Source of the DNA: Micromonospora coxensis
GTDB taxonomy: Bacteria > Actinomycetota > Actinomycetes > Mycobacteriales > Micromonosporaceae
Length of the DNA: 64,000 nucleotides
Direction of reading: 5' to 3'
Assembly: GCF_900090295.1 (NCBI RefSeq)
Contig: NZ_LT607753.1
Coordinates: 2,232,001-2,296,000 of the forward strand
This document shows, one piece after another, positions 8,547-18,335 of this stretch. Under the pieces are notes generated by a model. It had not been told where the DNA came from. It saw only the letters and a program-made list of their open reading frames with translations, and made no database searches. Numbering within the stretch: the stretch's first letter is position 1; each line of letters starts with the position of its first letter. The translations under genes were made by a program, and so were the position numbers.

Positions 8547-9919
8547 ACCGGCGCCCCGACGCCCTCGGCCACCCCGGCGGCGGCCACCAGCCGGGTCGCG
8601 ATCGCCGGATCCGCCGCCCAGTGCAGGCCGAGCTGCGACGCGTGCACGCCCCGCCAGACGAAACCCTCGGGGCTGCCGCCCTCCCAGCTCCACGCCGGGT
8701 GCTCGCCCGCCCGGGGACTGAGCACCGCGGCGTGCTGCTTGTAGCCGACCACGCTCGCCCCGGCATCGGCGACCACGCTGGCCGTCCGGGCCGTCGCCTC
8801 CCGGTAGCCGACGACCATGCCGTCCCGGCTCGTCCCGACCGCGTCCAGCACCCCGCACATCGGCGCGCCGTCCAGCTCACGGGCCAGCCAGAGCAGCCCG
8901 GCCCCCTCGGCGAGCAGCGGACGGCCGGTGCGGGCCAGCTCGGCCACCGCGATGCAGAGCCGGCGGTTGGCGGAGAGTTCCCGGGCGTACGACTCGGGCA
9001 GGCCGGCGCCGACGACCAGCGCGCGGGTGCCGGCGGGCAGGGCCTCGTCGCGCAGCGGGTCGACGGCGACCACCTCGGCCCCGGCGGCGTGCAGCAGCTC
9101 GGCCGTCTCGGCGTAGCTGTAGCTGCCGCCCGGCCCACCGGCCAGCGCCACCAGCGGTGGCCGCGCACCCCCCGGCTCCGCCGGCGCGACGGCCGGCGAC
9201 CAGGGCTGCACCGGCAGGGCCGGGGCGGAACGGGCCAGCGCGAGCAGCCGGTCCAGCTCGACCGTGCCGGCCACCGCCTCACCGAGCCGGCGCACCGCCC
9301 GGGTCGCCTCCGCGTCGCCGCGCAGGACCGGCAGCACCCCGTGCCGCCGCGCGGGCAGCACCGGGGGCAGCTCGTGGCGGCGCAGGACCCCGTAGACGGG
9401 GACGTCGATGTCGTCGAGCGCCTCGCGCAGCATCGTCTCGTGCCGGGGGGAGGCGACCTGGGTGAGGATCACGCCGCCGAGCCAGAGCTGCTCGTCGTAC
9501 GACCGGAAGCCGTGCACCAGGGCGGCCACCGACTGCCCCATCGCGGTCACGTCCACCACCAGCACCACCGGGCTGCGCAGCGCGGTGGCGACGGCGGCCG
9601 TCGACTCCGCCTCGGGACGGCCGGAGACCGAGTCGTAGAGACCCATGGTGCCCTGGACCACCGCCAGCCCGGCGCCCGCGGCGCCGTGCGCGAAGAGCGG
9701 ACCGATCCGGTCGGCCCCGACCAGCCGGGCGTCCAGGTTCCGCCCCGGCCGGCCGGCCGCCAGGCCGAGGTACGCGGCGTCCACGAGGTCCGGCCCGACC
9801 TTGAAGCCGGCGACCTGGACGCCACGGTCGGCGAGAGCGGCGAGCAGGCCGATGGCCAGGGCGTTCGTGCCGTGTCCGGAGGACGGCGCGCTGAGCACGA
9901 GGCGCGGCACCGCGGTCAT
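8543..9919 (-). CDS. CobB/CbiA-like protein lacking both catalytic signatures
   Basis: 458 residues, collinear with cobyrinate a,c-diamide synthase: an N-terminal dethiobiotin-synthetase-like ATPase domain (GFKVGPDLVDAAYLG at 38-52, AGRPGRNLD at 55-63, VVQGTMGLYD at 87-96) and a C-terminal class I glutamine-amidotransferase-like domain. However the Walker A segment reads APSSGHGTNA (11-20) instead of APxSGxGKTT, so the P-loop Lys is absent. The nucleophile segment reads AEGAGLLWL (337-345) instead of AECGGxxYL, so the catalytic Cys is absent. By conventional logic it can neither hydrolyse ATP normally nor release ammonia from glutamine. ATG 9919 is preceded by GAGGAG at good spacing; ATG 9922 is also possible. 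It overlaps a GNAT gene. Automatic annotation would call it cobB; I regard its activity as unknown. Confidence 0.8.
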   Translation of the reverse strand: MTAVPRLVLSAPSSGHGTNALAIGLLAALADRGVQVAGFKVGPDLVDAAYLGLAAGRPGRNLDARLVGADRIGPLFAHGAAGAGLAVVQGTMGLYDSVSGRPEAESTAAVATALRSPVVLVVDVTAMGQSVAALVHGFRSYDEQLWLGGVILTQVASPRHETMLREALDDIDVPVYGVLRRHELPPVLPARRHGVLPVLRGDAEATRAVRRLGEAVAGTVELDRLLALARSAPALPVQPWSPAVAPAEPGGARPPLVALAGGPGGSYSYAETAELLHAAGAEVVAVDPLRDEALPAGTRALVVGAGLPESYARELSANRRLCIAVAELARTGRPLLAEGAGLLWLARELDGAPMCGVLDAVGTSRDGMVVGYREATARTASVVADAGASVVGYKQHAAVLSPRAGEHPAWSWEGGSPEGFVWRGVHASQLGLHWAADPAIATRLVAAAGVAEGVGAPV

Positions 9920-10091
9920 CATCGACTCCTCGCAGGAGGCAGGGGGTGGCGCACGGACGGCCGGGAGGAACTCGGACGGCGATCCGCTCGCGTGACCATA
10001 CCCGTCCGGACCGACGCGTGGCGGCATCCGGGCGGCCCGGGTACGGGCCGTCGCGGTCAGTGGCCCCGGTCATACGGGTAGCCTCGTGCCT

Positions 10092-10910
10092 GTGTACCGG
10101 TTCCTGCTGACCCCCCGCTGGCTGGGCATCCTCGCGCTGACCCTGGTCGCCGCCGCGGTGATGGTCCTGCTCGGCAACTGGCAGCTGGCCCGTTACGAGG
10201 AGCGCACCGCGGTCAACGAGCGCATCGACGCGGGCAGTGGGGGAACCCCGGCGCCGCTGCGTGACCGGGTGCCGGCGCCCACCGGCGGCGCGGGCACGGC
10301 CGGGCCCGCCCCGGCCGAGGAGGCCGAGTGGAGCCGGGTCACCGCCACCGGCCGGTACGACCCGTCGAACGTGATCCTGGTCCGGGGCCGGACGGTCGAC
10401 CGCACGGTCGGCTTCGAGGTGCTCGCCCCGCTGGTGCTCGCCGACGGCAGCGCCCTGCTGGTGGACCGGGGCTGGATCCCGCCCGCCCCGGGCGGCGGCG
10501 CGCTGACCGTGCCAGAGGTGCCCGCCCTGCCCACCGGTGAGGTGACGGTCGTCGGCCGGGTGCACCCCACGGAGACCGGCGGCAGCGGCGTGGGCCGCCG
10601 CGACGGCCGGCTGGAGACCCGCCGGGTCACCCTCGACAAGCTGGCCCGCGAGCTGCCGTACCCGGTACACGGGGCGTACCTGCTGCTCGACGAGCAGACG
10701 CCGGCGAACGACCCGGCCTTCCGGGCGGTGCCGATCGGGCACGCCAACAACTGGCAGAACCTCGGCTACGTCGTCCAGTGGTGGATCTTCGCGGCGATGA
10801 CGCTGGTCGGCTACGGCTGGGTGGCGCGCCGGGAGGCCCGTCGGGCGGCCGGGTTGGACAAGCCCAGGCCGCCGGTCGACCGGGCCGCCGAACCGGTCAC
10901 CCCCGCCTGA
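10092..10910 (+). CDS. SURF1-family cytochrome oxidase assembly protein
   Basis: 272 residues with the SURF1 layout: transmembrane helix at about 8-28 (LGILALTLVAAAVMVLLGNWQLARY), a soluble extracytoplasmic domain with VRGRTVDRTVGFEVLAPLV and LLVDRGWIPP, and a second membrane helix near the C-terminus (WWIFAAMTLVGYGWV). SURF1 proteins help insert haem a into aa3-type cytochrome oxidase. TAGCCT at 10079-10084 lies exactly 7 nt before GTG 10092, which argues for this start over the in-frame GTG at 10086 and for a leaderless mRNA. Confidence 0.88.
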   Translation: MYRFLLTPRWLGILALTLVAAAVMVLLGNWQLARYEERTAVNERIDAGSGGTPAPLRDRVPAPTGGAGTAGPAPAEEAEWSRVTATGRYDPSNVILVRGRTVDRTVGFEVLAPLVLADGSALLVDRGWIPPAPGGGALTVPEVPALPTGEVTVVGRVHPTETGGSGVGRRDGRLETRRVTLDKLARELPYPVHGAYLLLDEQTPANDPAFRAVPIGHANNWQNLGYVVQWWIFAAMTLVGYGWVARREARRAAGLDKPRPPVDRAAEPVTPA

Positions 10911-10932
10911 CGTAACACCCCGCCCGGGTGGC

Positions 10933-10953
10933 GGGCCGGCGTCGCGCCGGCCC
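10933..10953. terminator. Terminator hairpin between SURF1 and ligB
   Basis: A 9-bp GC stem (10933-10941 with 10945-10953) with a TCG loop lies between convergent genes. Confidence 0.65.
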
Positions 10954-10980
10954 GGTCGCGGCGGATGGTCCGGCTCGCCC

Positions 10981-12573
10981 TCAGCCGCCAACCCGACCGG
11001 CGTGGATCGCCCGGACCATGTCGATGGTGTCCGCCTCGGCGGCGGTCTTGTCCTCCCGGTAGCGCACCACCCGGGCGAAGCGCAGCGCCATCCCGCCCGG
11101 GTACCGGGAGCTGGTCTGCACCCCGTCGAAGGCGATCTCGACGACCTGCTCGGGACGGACCCGCACCACCCAGTCGCCGCGCTCCACGGCGAGGCCGAGG
11201 AATCGTTCGGTCTGCCACCGCAGCAGCTCGTCGGTGAGCCCCTTGAACGTCTTGCCGAGCATGACGAAGTCCCCCGTACGGGGATCACGCGCGCCGAGGT
11301 GGAGGTTGGACAGCCAGCCCTGCCGGCGGCCGCTGCCCCACTCGACCGCCAGCACCACCAGGTCGAGGGTGTGCCGGGGCTTGACCTTGACCCAGGCCGC
11401 GCCGCGCCGGCCGGCGTCGTAGGGCGCCTCCGGCGCCTTCACCACGACCCCCTCCTGACCGGCGTCGAGCGCCGCGGCGAAGGCCGCGCCCGCCTGCTCG
11501 GCGTCGTCGACCTCGACCCGCCCGACCAGCAGGGACTCGTCGACCGCGCCGGCCAGGGCGGCCCACCGCTCCCGGCCGGGCCGGTCGATCAGGTCCTCGC
11601 CGTCGAGGTGCAGCAGGTCGAAGAAGTACGGCGTCAGCACCGTCTCGCCGGTGGTCTCGGCGGCGGCGAGCACCGCCGGGGCGACCGGGCTGGCGCCGCT
11701 GGTGCTGGGCGTGGCCCGGCGGGCGGCCCGGCTGGAGGTCTGCTGGAACGGCAGCGGCCGGCCGGTCGCGTCCAGCCCGATCGCCTCACCGTCGAGCACG
11801 AGTTCACGGGCCGGCAGCGCGCGGACGGCGGCGACCACCTCCGGCACCCGGGTGGTGATCTCGTCCAGGCTGCGGGTGTACACCGCGATGTCGTCGCCCG
11901 AGCGGTGCACCTGGATGCGGATGCCGTCCAGCTTGACGTCCACCACCGCCGGGACGCCGGTGGCGTCGAGCGCCGCGTCGACCGTGGGGGCGCTCTGCGC
12001 CAGCATCGGGGCGAGCGGACGGCCCACCCGCAGCCCGAACCCGGCCAGCGCGGCGGCGCCCCCGCCGAGTGCGGCCGTCGCGACGGCGCGCAGGTCACCG
12101 GCGAGCAGCAGGGCCCGGCGTACGGCGGCGACCGGCACCTCCGCGGCCCGGGCGATCGCCTCGGCGAGCAGCCCGGCCTGCGCCCCCTGGCGCAGCTCAC
12201 CGCTGAACAGCCCGACCAGCAGCCGCTGCTCGTCGGCGGTGGCGGCGGTGAAGAGCGCGCCGAGCAGCTCCCGACGCCGGGCCTGCGATCCCGGCCCGCG
12301 CACCGCCGCGATCCGGTCGATCGCCGCGTCGACCTCGCCGACGGTCAGGGTCGGCTCGGCGGCCGGGGGCGGCAGGTCGCGCAGGCTGGCCCAGCCGACC
12401 CCGGTCTGCCGTTGGCGCAGCTCACCGGCGAGGTAGCCGGAGCCGGCCGGCACCTCGGCCGGGTCGAGCGAGCGCAGGGCCGCGGCGAGCAGCTCCACCT
12501 TGGCCCGCCGGCCGCTGGTGGCGCCGACGGCTGCGGAGGTGGCTGCCAGGTCGAGGAACCGCACGGACCTCAT
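10981..12573 (-). CDS. ligB: ATP-dependent DNA ligase LigB
   Basis: 530 residues. It has an N-terminal ligase DNA-binding domain (to ~180), an adenylation domain with KLDG at 214-217 giving the AMP-accepting lysine (VVDVKLDGIRIQVH), LVLDGEAIG and GVVVKAP as later nucleotidyltransferase motifs, and a C-terminal OB domain. It seals nicked DNA using ATP; in actinobacteria such enzymes accompany the essential NAD-dependent LigA and are thought to act in repair. ATG 12573 was chosen because conserved ligase sequence begins there (MRSVRFLDLA); the frame upstream is GC-rich noise. The gene is monocistronic and convergent with SURF1. Confidence 0.92.
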   Translation of the reverse strand: MRSVRFLDLAATSAAVGATSGRRAKVELLAAALRSLDPAEVPAGSGYLAGELRQRQTGVGWASLRDLPPPAAEPTLTVGEVDAAIDRIAAVRGPGSQARRRELLGALFTAATADEQRLLVGLFSGELRQGAQAGLLAEAIARAAEVPVAAVRRALLLAGDLRAVATAALGGGAAALAGFGLRVGRPLAPMLAQSAPTVDAALDATGVPAVVDVKLDGIRIQVHRSGDDIAVYTRSLDEITTRVPEVVAAVRALPARELVLDGEAIGLDATGRPLPFQQTSSRAARRATPSTSGASPVAPAVLAAAETTGETVLTPYFFDLLHLDGEDLIDRPGRERWAALAGAVDESLLVGRVEVDDAEQAGAAFAAALDAGQEGVVVKAPEAPYDAGRRGAAWVKVKPRHTLDLVVLAVEWGSGRRQGWLSNLHLGARDPRTGDFVMLGKTFKGLTDELLRWQTERFLGLAVERGDWVVRVRPEQVVEIAFDGVQTSSRYPGGMALRFARVVRYREDKTAAEADTIDMVRAIHAGRVGG

Positions 12574-12679
12574 CCTGCCAGCCACCCCCGACACCACCCG
12601 GGTATTGCCGTACCCGGGCCATCCGGCGGGCCGTGCCCGGGGACGCGGCCCGGCCCCGGTTCGACCGATCAGGGCGGGG

Positions 12680-12886
12680 TCAGGCGGAGACAGGTTCCTC
12701 GATCCGCAGGCCGCGGGCGCGGACCTCGTCGGCGACCCGGGAGAGCACGCCGTCGAGGGCGACCAGCGCCGCGGAGAGCTCGCCGAGCTGTTCCTTGAGC
12801 GTGTCCTCGGGCCACGCGGAGACGTCGACGTCCCCCAGAGCACTCACGGCGGCTTCGAGCCGCGCCATCACGTCGTTCGTACGCAT
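12680..12886 (-). CDS. Small helical protein of unknown function
   Basis: 68 residues, predicted mostly alpha-helical and acidic (ELSAALVALDGVLSRVADEVRARG). The helix resembles the N-terminal segment of DUF222/HNH proteins, but nothing else of that family is present, so this is only a suggestion. The ATG lies 7 nt after a -10 hexamer TAGCCT (12894-12899), indicating a leaderless transcript and supporting reality of the gene. Confidence 0.6.
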   Translation of the reverse strand: MRTNDVMARLEAAVSALGDVDVSAWPEDTLKEQLGELSAALVALDGVLSRVADEVRARGLRIEEPVSA

Positions 12887-12981
12887 GTTCGAGAGGCTAT
12901 AACAGCCGCGCGCCCGACACACCGCAAACTCCGACATCGACCCCGAAGTTACGGTTCCGCGACCTTTCCTCCCCCCGAACG

Positions 12982-13015
12982 GGTTCGGCCGCCCCGCAGT
13001 CGGGACGGCCGAACC
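12982..13015. terminator. Hairpin downstream of the M20 peptidase gene
   Basis: A 10-bp stem GGTTCGGCCG/CGGCCGAACC (12982-12991, 13006-13015) encloses a 14-nt loop that can itself pair (CCCC/GGG). It lies 18 nt past the stop of the minus-strand M20 gene. Confidence 0.65.
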
Positions 13016-13032
13016 TCGCGGGCGGTGACGGA

Positions 13033-14400
13033 CTAGCCGGCCCGGTGTCCCGCCTCGGCGACCCGCGCCAGCAGCAACGCCTCGGCCAGGCACACCCGGG
13101 CGAACTCGCCGAGGTGCAGGCTCTCGTTCGGGCCGTGCGCCCGGGCGTGCGGGTCCTCCACGCCGGTGACCAGGATCGCCGCCTGCGGGAACATCTCCTG
13201 GAAGGTGGCGATGAACGGAATCGAGCCGCCCACGCCGATGTCCACCGGGTCGGTGCCGTCCCAGGCGGTACGGAAGGCCGAGCGGGCGGCGTCGAACATC
13301 GGCCCGGTCGCGTCGATGACGCACGGGTTCCCGTCGTGCTCGAAACTCACCGTGACCCGGGCACCCCACGGGGCGTGCTTCTCCAGGTGCGCGCGGAGCG
13401 CGTCGTACGCCCGCTCGGGGTCGTCGCCCGGCGCCAGCCGTACGCTCAGCTTCGCCTTGGCCGACGGGACCAGCGCGTTGGGCGCCTCGCCGGTGGCCGG
13501 GGCGTCGACGCCGAGCACCGCCAGGGCCGGCTTGGTCCAGAGCCGGTCGGTGATCCGTCCGGTGCCGATGAGCGACGCCCCCTCGACCAGTCCGGCCTCG
13601 GCGCGGAACCGGTCCTCCGGGTAGTCGACGGTGGCGCCCTCCCGGCCGATCAGCCCCTCGACGGCGACGTCACCGGCGTCGTCGTGCAGCGTCGACAGCA
13701 GCCGGACCAGGGCGGTCAGCGCGTCCGGCACCGCGCCGCCGAACATCCCGCTGTGCACGGCGTGGTCCAGGGTGCGGACCTCGACGAAGCAGTTGACGAT
13801 GCCGCGCAGCGAGGTGGTCAGCGCGGGCACGCCGACGTCCCAGTTGGTGGAGTCGGCGATCACGATGACGTCGGAGGCGATCTCCTCGCGGTGCTCGGCG
13901 AGCAACCGCTCCAGGGAGTCGGAGCCGTACTCCTCCTCGCCCTCGATGAACAGGACCACACCGACCGGGAGTTGGTCGCCGAAGGCGCGCAGCGCGGCCA
14001 CGTGCGCCATGATGCCGGCCTTGTCGTCGGCGGCGCCCCGGCCGTAGAGCCGGCCGTCGCGCTCCACCGGCTCGAACGGGTCGGACTCCCACAGCGACAG
14101 GTCCCCGACCGGCTGCACGTCGTGGTGCGCGTACATCAGGACGGTCGGCGCGCCGGGCGGGGCCGGCTTCGTCCCGATCACGGCGGGCTGGCCGCCGGAG
14201 CGCACGATCCTCGTGTCCAGGCCGCACCCGCGCAGCAGCTCGGCGACCGCCTCGGCGGACCGCTCCACGTGCGAGTGGTCGAAGCCCTCGAAGGCGATGC
14301 CGGGGATGCGGACGAGGCGTTCCAGGTCGGCGCGGACTCCGGGCAGCTCCCGCTCGACGGCGGCCCGGATCTCGGACTCGGACATGATCGGAGTGGTCAT
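13033..14400 (-). CDS. M20-family dipeptidase / metallopeptidase
   Basis: 455 residues. Metal ligands and catalytic motifs of M20 peptidases are present: VLMYAHHDVQP near residue 92, YGRGAADDKAGIMAH near 122 and FIEGEEEYGSDS near 157, with a lid/dimerisation domain in the middle. Such cytosolic enzymes hydrolyse dipeptides or N-acyl amino acids with two zinc ions; the exact substrate is not readable. ATG 14400 was chosen because TACGAT lies 7 nt upstream (14408-14413) and overlaps the alternative upstream ATG, which therefore cannot be translated from this transcript. Confidence 0.88.
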   Translation of the reverse strand: MTTPIMSESEIRAAVERELPGVRADLERLVRIPGIAFEGFDHSHVERSAEAVAELLRGCGLDTRIVRSGGQPAVIGTKPAPPGAPTVLMYAHHDVQPVGDLSLWESDPFEPVERDGRLYGRGAADDKAGIMAHVAALRAFGDQLPVGVVLFIEGEEEYGSDSLERLLAEHREEIASDVIVIADSTNWDVGVPALTTSLRGIVNCFVEVRTLDHAVHSGMFGGAVPDALTALVRLLSTLHDDAGDVAVEGLIGREGATVDYPEDRFRAEAGLVEGASLIGTGRITDRLWTKPALAVLGVDAPATGEAPNALVPSAKAKLSVRLAPGDDPERAYDALRAHLEKHAPWGARVTVSFEHDGNPCVIDATGPMFDAARSAFRTAWDGTDPVDIGVGGSIPFIATFQEMFPQAAILVTGVEDPHARAHGPNESLHLGEFARVCLAEALLLARVAEAGHRAG

Positions 14401-14421
14401 GACCGGCATCGTATGCCGGCC

Positions 14422-15078
14422 TTACCGGGTCGTACCGTCCGAGCCCGCGTCCGGGCCGGTCAACCGCACGTAGTAGCGGCGGTCGTCGTGCGGCAGCGAG
14501 GGCGCGCCGTCGACCACCAGGTCGACGTGCGCGGCGGTGGCGTCGGCGGCGAAGTGCGCGCGCTCGCCGGCGTGCCAGCGGCGCAGCTCGGGCAGGATCT
14601 CGGCCCCGTCCCGGGCCACCGCGCGGGTCGACCGCAGGCCGGCGGGCGCGGTGACGAAGACGGCGAGGCTCAGCTCCGGCCGGATCGCCGCCCGCGCCGC
14701 GCTCACCCCCTCCACCAGCAGCACCGGCGCGACCGGCACCGGCACCGCCCGGGGCAGGAAGGCCCGCCGCACCCAGCTGTACCGGTGGTACGCGCCGGGC
14801 CGGCCGGCCCGCAGCGGCGCCAGCACGCCGTCGACCAGCCGGGGCCAGAAGGTGAGCTGGTCGTCCCAGCCGTCGAGCAGGTCGTCGGTGTGCACCACCG
14901 GTGGGCGCGCGCCGCCCGGCAGGTCGGCGAGGGCGTCCGCGAGGCGCGCGGCGAAGACGCTCTTGCCCGCGCCGCTCGGCCCGTCGACGGCCACCAGTCG
15001 GGTACGCCCGAGCCGCGCCGGCCGGGCCAGCACCCGCCGCGCCAGCGTCGCGTACGCCTCGACCACCGCCACCGTCAC
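14422..15078 (-). CDS. Uridine-kinase-like P-loop kinase
   Basis: 218 residues. The Walker A motif DGPSGAGKS near residue 31, HTDDLLDGWD as the acceptor-side Asp motif, and LLVEGVSA as the following strand place it in the uridine kinase/phosphoribulokinase superfamily. The nucleoside or sugar substrate is not certain. The start is GTG with -10 TAGCGT 7 nt upstream (15086-15091), leaderless. It is divergent from the rhodanese gene and its 5' end is close to that gene's promoter. Confidence 0.8.
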   Translation of the reverse strand: MTVAVVEAYATLARRVLARPARLGRTRLVAVDGPSGAGKSVFAARLADALADLPGGARPPVVHTDDLLDGWDDQLTFWPRLVDGVLAPLRAGRPGAYHRYSWVRRAFLPRAVPVPVAPVLLVEGVSAARAAIRPELSLAVFVTAPAGLRSTRAVARDGAEILPELRRWHAGERAHFAADATAAHVDLVVDGAPSLPHDDRRYYVRLTGPDAGSDGTTR

Positions 15079-15175
15079 GGACGTGACGCTAGTGGGTGTC
15101 CCCCGTGAGTTGGGTTCCGCCGCTGGTGGCGACGTTCGCCGGTGGGCCGGTGCCGGCGACCGGCATGATCTGGAC

Positions 15176-15592
15176 GTGCTCAATGACGTGATGAGTCCGG
15201 GCGTGGACGCCCTGCTGGAACAGGCTCGTGCCGGGCTGCGCCGGCTGAGCCCGCTGGAGACCGTCGAGGCGGTACGGGCGGGCGCGTTGCTGGTCGACAC
15301 CCGCACCGAGGCACAGCGCCGCGAGCAGGGCGAACTGCCCGGCGCGATCGTCATCGAGCGGACCGTGCTGGAGTGGCGGCTCGACCCGGCCAGCGAGTGG
15401 CGCATCCCCGAGGCGACCGGCTACGACCGGGAGATCGTCGTGGTGTGCCGACACGGGTACAGCTCCAGCCTGGCCGCCGCGAGCCTGCAGGCGCTGGGGT
15501 TGCGCAACGCTACGGACATGATCGGTGGGGTGGAGGGCTGGCGGGAGGCGGGACTGCCGCTCAACGACGGCCCCGCCGACGTCCGCCCCTGA
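15176..15592 (+). CDS. Single-domain rhodanese-like protein
   Basis: About 138 residues with one rhodanese domain: LLVDTRTEAQRREQGELPGA (N-terminal half) and the active loop VVVCRHGYSSSLAA with the sulfur-accepting Cys. Single-domain rhodaneses move sulfane sulfur; a role in sulfur trafficking or cyanide or peroxide stress cannot be resolved here. The start is uncertain among GTG 15176, GTG 15188 and ATG 15191; GTG 15176 follows CATGAT by 6 nt. It is divergent from the kinase gene. Confidence 0.82.
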   Translation: MLNDVMSPGVDALLEQARAGLRRLSPLETVEAVRAGALLVDTRTEAQRREQGELPGAIVIERTVLEWRLDPASEWRIPEATGYDREIVVVCRHGYSSSLAAASLQALGLRNATDMIGGVEGWREAGLPLNDGPADVRP

Positions 15593-15615
15593 CCGACGGG
15601 CGGCCAGCGGCCGGC

Positions 15616-17160
15616 TCAGGCGGCCGGTGGGGCGCCGGGTGGGATGAACGGCAGGTCGGCCGGCGGCCCCGACTCGATCAGCCGCCACAGGGCGTCGGTG
15701 TCCAGGTGCTCCTCGACCAGGTCGCCGAGCAGGTCCAATGAGCGTTCCCGGGCGGCGGCGAAGGCGGTGTCCGGGGCGACCCGGAACCCGTGCCGCCCCG
15801 CCGTGCGGGCCACCTCGGTGAGGAAGTGCCGGCGGAACTCGTCGGACTCGAACGCCCCGTGCCAGTGGGTGCCGTACACGGCGCCGAGCCGGGCGCCCTC
15901 GCCGCCGCCGTCGGCGTACCTGAGCAGCGGGGTCAGGGTCGGGTCGGCGGCGGAGACGTGCCCGTGGTGGATCTCGTAGCCGCGGACCGGGACGACGTCG
16001 GCGGCGGTGCCGACGGCCTGCCGGACGGTCTTGCGCGGGTCGAAGGTGATCTCCACGGGGAGCAGGCCGAGGCCGGGGACGCTGCCCCGGCGGCTCTCCA
16101 CCGGGTCGTGGATGGCCCGGGCGAGCATCTGGAAGCCGCCGCAGATGCCGAGCAGCGGCCTACCGGCCGCCGCGTGCGCGGTGACGGCGTCGGCCAGCCC
16201 GGTCTCCCGCAGCCAGGCCAGGTCGGCGACGGTGGACTTGGATCCGGGCAGGACGACCAGGTCGGCGGCGGCCAGTTCGGCGGGCTCGACGGTCAGCCGG
16301 ACCCGGACGCCGGGCTCGGTGGCGAGCGCCTCGACGTCGGTGGCGTTGCTGATCCGGGGCAGCCGGACGACGGCGACGTCCAGCCAGTCGGTGCCGTGCG
16401 GGGCGGCGGGCCGGCCGAGCACCCGCCCGTACGCCAGCGAGTCCTCGGCGTCGAGCCAGAGGTCGAGGTGCCAGGGCAGCACCCCGTACGTGGGCCGCCC
16501 GGTCACCCGGTGCAGCATGTCCAGCCCCGGCTGGAGCAGACCGAGGTCGCCCCGGAACTTGTTGATCACGAAGCCGGCGATCAGCGCCTGGTCGGCCGGG
16601 TCGAGCAGGGCCACCGTGCCGAACATCGAGGCGAACACCCCGCCCCGGTCGATGTCGCCGACCACGATCGTGGGCAGGCCGGCGTGCCGGGCCAACCCCA
16701 TGTTGACGTAGTCACCGGCGCGCAGGTTGATCTCGGCCGGGCTGCCCGCGCCCTCGCAGATCACCACGTCGTACGCGGCGCGCAGGTCGGCCAGCGCCGC
16801 GTACGCGGTCTCGGCGAGTCGGGGGCGCAGTTGGCGGAAGTTGCCGGCGGTGACGGTGTCGACGGCCTCGCCGAGGAGCACCACCTGGCTGGCCAGGTCG
16901 CTGCCCGGCTTGAGCAGCACCGGGTTGAACCGCAGGTCCGGGGTGAGGCCGCAGGCCGCCGCCTGCATCGCCTGGGCCCGGCCGATCTCGCCGCCCCGAC
17001 CGTCCGGGCCGACCACCACGGCGGAGTTGTTCGACATGTTCTGCGCCTTGAACGGCGCGACCTTGACCCCGCGCCGGTACAGCCAGCGACAGATGCCGGC
17101 GGTGAGCACGCTCTTGCCGGCGTCGGAGGTGGTGCCCGCGACCAGCAGACCGCCGCTCAC
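15616..17160 (-). CDS. cobQ: Cobyric acid synthase
   Basis: 514 residues, full length. The N-terminal dethiobiotin-synthetase-like domain has an intact P-loop ([15 protein letters not shown]) and [12 protein letters not shown]; the C-terminal glutaminase domain has [12 protein letters not shown] with the catalytic Cys and GTHWHGAFE with the His. It amidates four carboxylates of adenosylcobyrinate a,c-diamide using glutamine and ATP. Its intact motifs contrast with the CobB-like protein elsewhere in this window. GTG 17160 overlaps the cobD stop by 4 bp. Confidence 0.93.
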   Translation of the reverse strand: MSGGLLVAGTTSDAGKSVLTAGICRWLYRRGVKVAPFKAQNMSNNSAVVVGPDGRGGEIGRAQAMQAAACGLTPDLRFNPVLLKPGSDLASQVVLLGEAVDTVTAGNFRQLRPRLAETAYAALADLRAAYDVVICEGAGSPAEINLRAGDYVNMGLARHAGLPTIVVGDIDRGGVFASMFGTVALLDPADQALIAGFVINKFRGDLGLLQPGLDMLHRVTGRPTYGVLPWHLDLWLDAEDSLAYGRVLGRPAAPHGTDWLDVAVVRLPRISNATDVEALATEPGVRVRLTVEPAELAAADLVVLPGSKSTVADLAWLRETGLADAVTAHAAAGRPLLGICGGFQMLARAIHDPVESRRGSVPGLGLLPVEITFDPRKTVRQAVGTAADVVPVRGYEIHHGHVSAADPTLTPLLRYADGGGEGARLGAVYGTHWHGAFESDEFRRHFLTEVARTAGRHGFRVAPDTAFAAARERSLDLLGDLVEEHLDTDALWRLIESGPPADLPFIPPGAPPAA

Positions 17161-18191
17161 CGGCCCCTCCCCCGCCGCGCACCGACGGCCGTGGCGACGG
17201 TGGCGGCCAGGGCGGCCGATCCGCGCCGGCCCACGGCGCCCACCAGCCTGCCCCCGGTGAGCGGCCAGGCCGCCGCGATGCCGAGCGCGGCGAGGCCGAC
17301 CGCGCCGGAGATCCGGGCGGCCCGCTTGAGGTGCCGCGCCTCGGGGCGGGGCCCGTCGCCGAGGTACGGGCGCACCTCGGAGCGGCCGAAGTAGACGTTG
17401 CGTCCGCCGAGCCGGACGCCGAGGGCGCCGGCCATGGCCGCCTCGCACTGACCGGCGTTCGGGCTGGGGTGGTCGTCGCGGTCCCGTCGCCAGACACGCC
17501 AGGCCCGGCCCCGGTCGCCGTGGGCCACCGGGGCGACGGCGATGGTGAGCAGGCCGGTCAGTCGGGCGGGCGCCAGGTTGAGCAGGTCGTCGAGGCGGGC
17601 CGACGGGGTGCCGAAGCGGGCGTACCGGGGGGACCGGTGGCCGACCATGGCGTCGAGGGTGTTGGCCGCCCGGTAGCCGAGCAGGCCGGGCAGGCCGGCG
17701 ACCGCTCCCCAGAGCAGGGGCGCGACCACGGCGTCGGAGGTGTTCTCGGCGACCGACTCGACGGTGGCCCGGGCCAGTTCGGGCTCGTCGAGGGCGGACG
17801 GGTCCCGGCCGCAGAGGTTGCCCAGCCGGCCGCGGGCCGCGGGCAGGTCGCCGCCGCGCAGGGCGGCCCCCATCAGCTCGGCCTCGCGGCGCAGGGTGCG
17901 CCCGCCGAGCACCGTCCAGGTGCCGGCCGCGACCAGCAGGGCGCGGGCCAGCGGACGGCGTCGGGTGGCCACGGTGGCCGCCGCGCCGAGCAGGACCGGG
18001 GCGCCCACCGCGAGTGCGGTGAAGACCGCCCCGGCGGCACGGTCGGGGCGATGGATGCGCCGCTCCAGCGCACCGGCGGCCCGGCCGAACCCGGCCACCG
18101 GGTGCCAGCGGGCGGGGTCGCCGAGCAGGCTGTCCAGGGCGTACCCCGCCAGCAGTCCGGTCGCGTTCGCCACGGCGGTCGCCTGACGCAC
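17157..18191 (-). CDS. cobD: Adenosylcobinamide-phosphate synthase (CobD/CbiB)
   Basis: 344 residues, an integral membrane protein that attaches aminopropanol (or its phosphate) to adenosylcobyric acid. Recognisable features are [24 protein letters not shown] at the N-terminus, [42 protein letters not shown] and [20 protein letters not shown], all family hallmarks. The GTG start is preceded by GGAGG with 9-nt spacing, so this mRNA has a leader. First gene of the cobD-cobQ pair. Confidence 0.92.
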   Translation of the reverse strand: MRQATAVANATGLLAGYALDSLLGDPARWHPVAGFGRAAGALERRIHRPDRAAGAVFTALAVGAPVLLGAAATVATRRRPLARALLVAAGTWTVLGGRTLRREAELMGAALRGGDLPAARGRLGNLCGRDPSALDEPELARATVESVAENTSDAVVAPLLWGAVAGLPGLLGYRAANTLDAMVGHRSPRYARFGTPSARLDDLLNLAPARLTGLLTIAVAPVAHGDRGRAWRVWRRDRDDHPSPNAGQCEAAMAGALGVRLGGRNVYFGRSEVRPYLGDGPRPEARHLKRAARISGAVGLAALGIAAAWPLTGGRLVGAVGRRGSAALAATVATAVGARRGRGR

Positions 18192-18335
18192 CTGTCACCA
18201 CCTCCGGCCGGCCAGCCTAGCCGTACGCGGGGTGGCCACGTCGCCGTCGCCACCCCGCCCTCCGTCCCGCGTCGTCCGACCCGGATCGCCCGTGCCACGA
18301 CCGCGCACGTCACCCGGGCTCGGGTCCACCGGCTC

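Noticed and set aside
9920..10091. Cobalamin riboswitch upstream of the CobB-like gene, suggested by GCCACTG on the minus strand near 10056-10066
   Set aside because: The B12-box core and the other conserved blocks are absent nearby; the heptamer alone is expected by chance.
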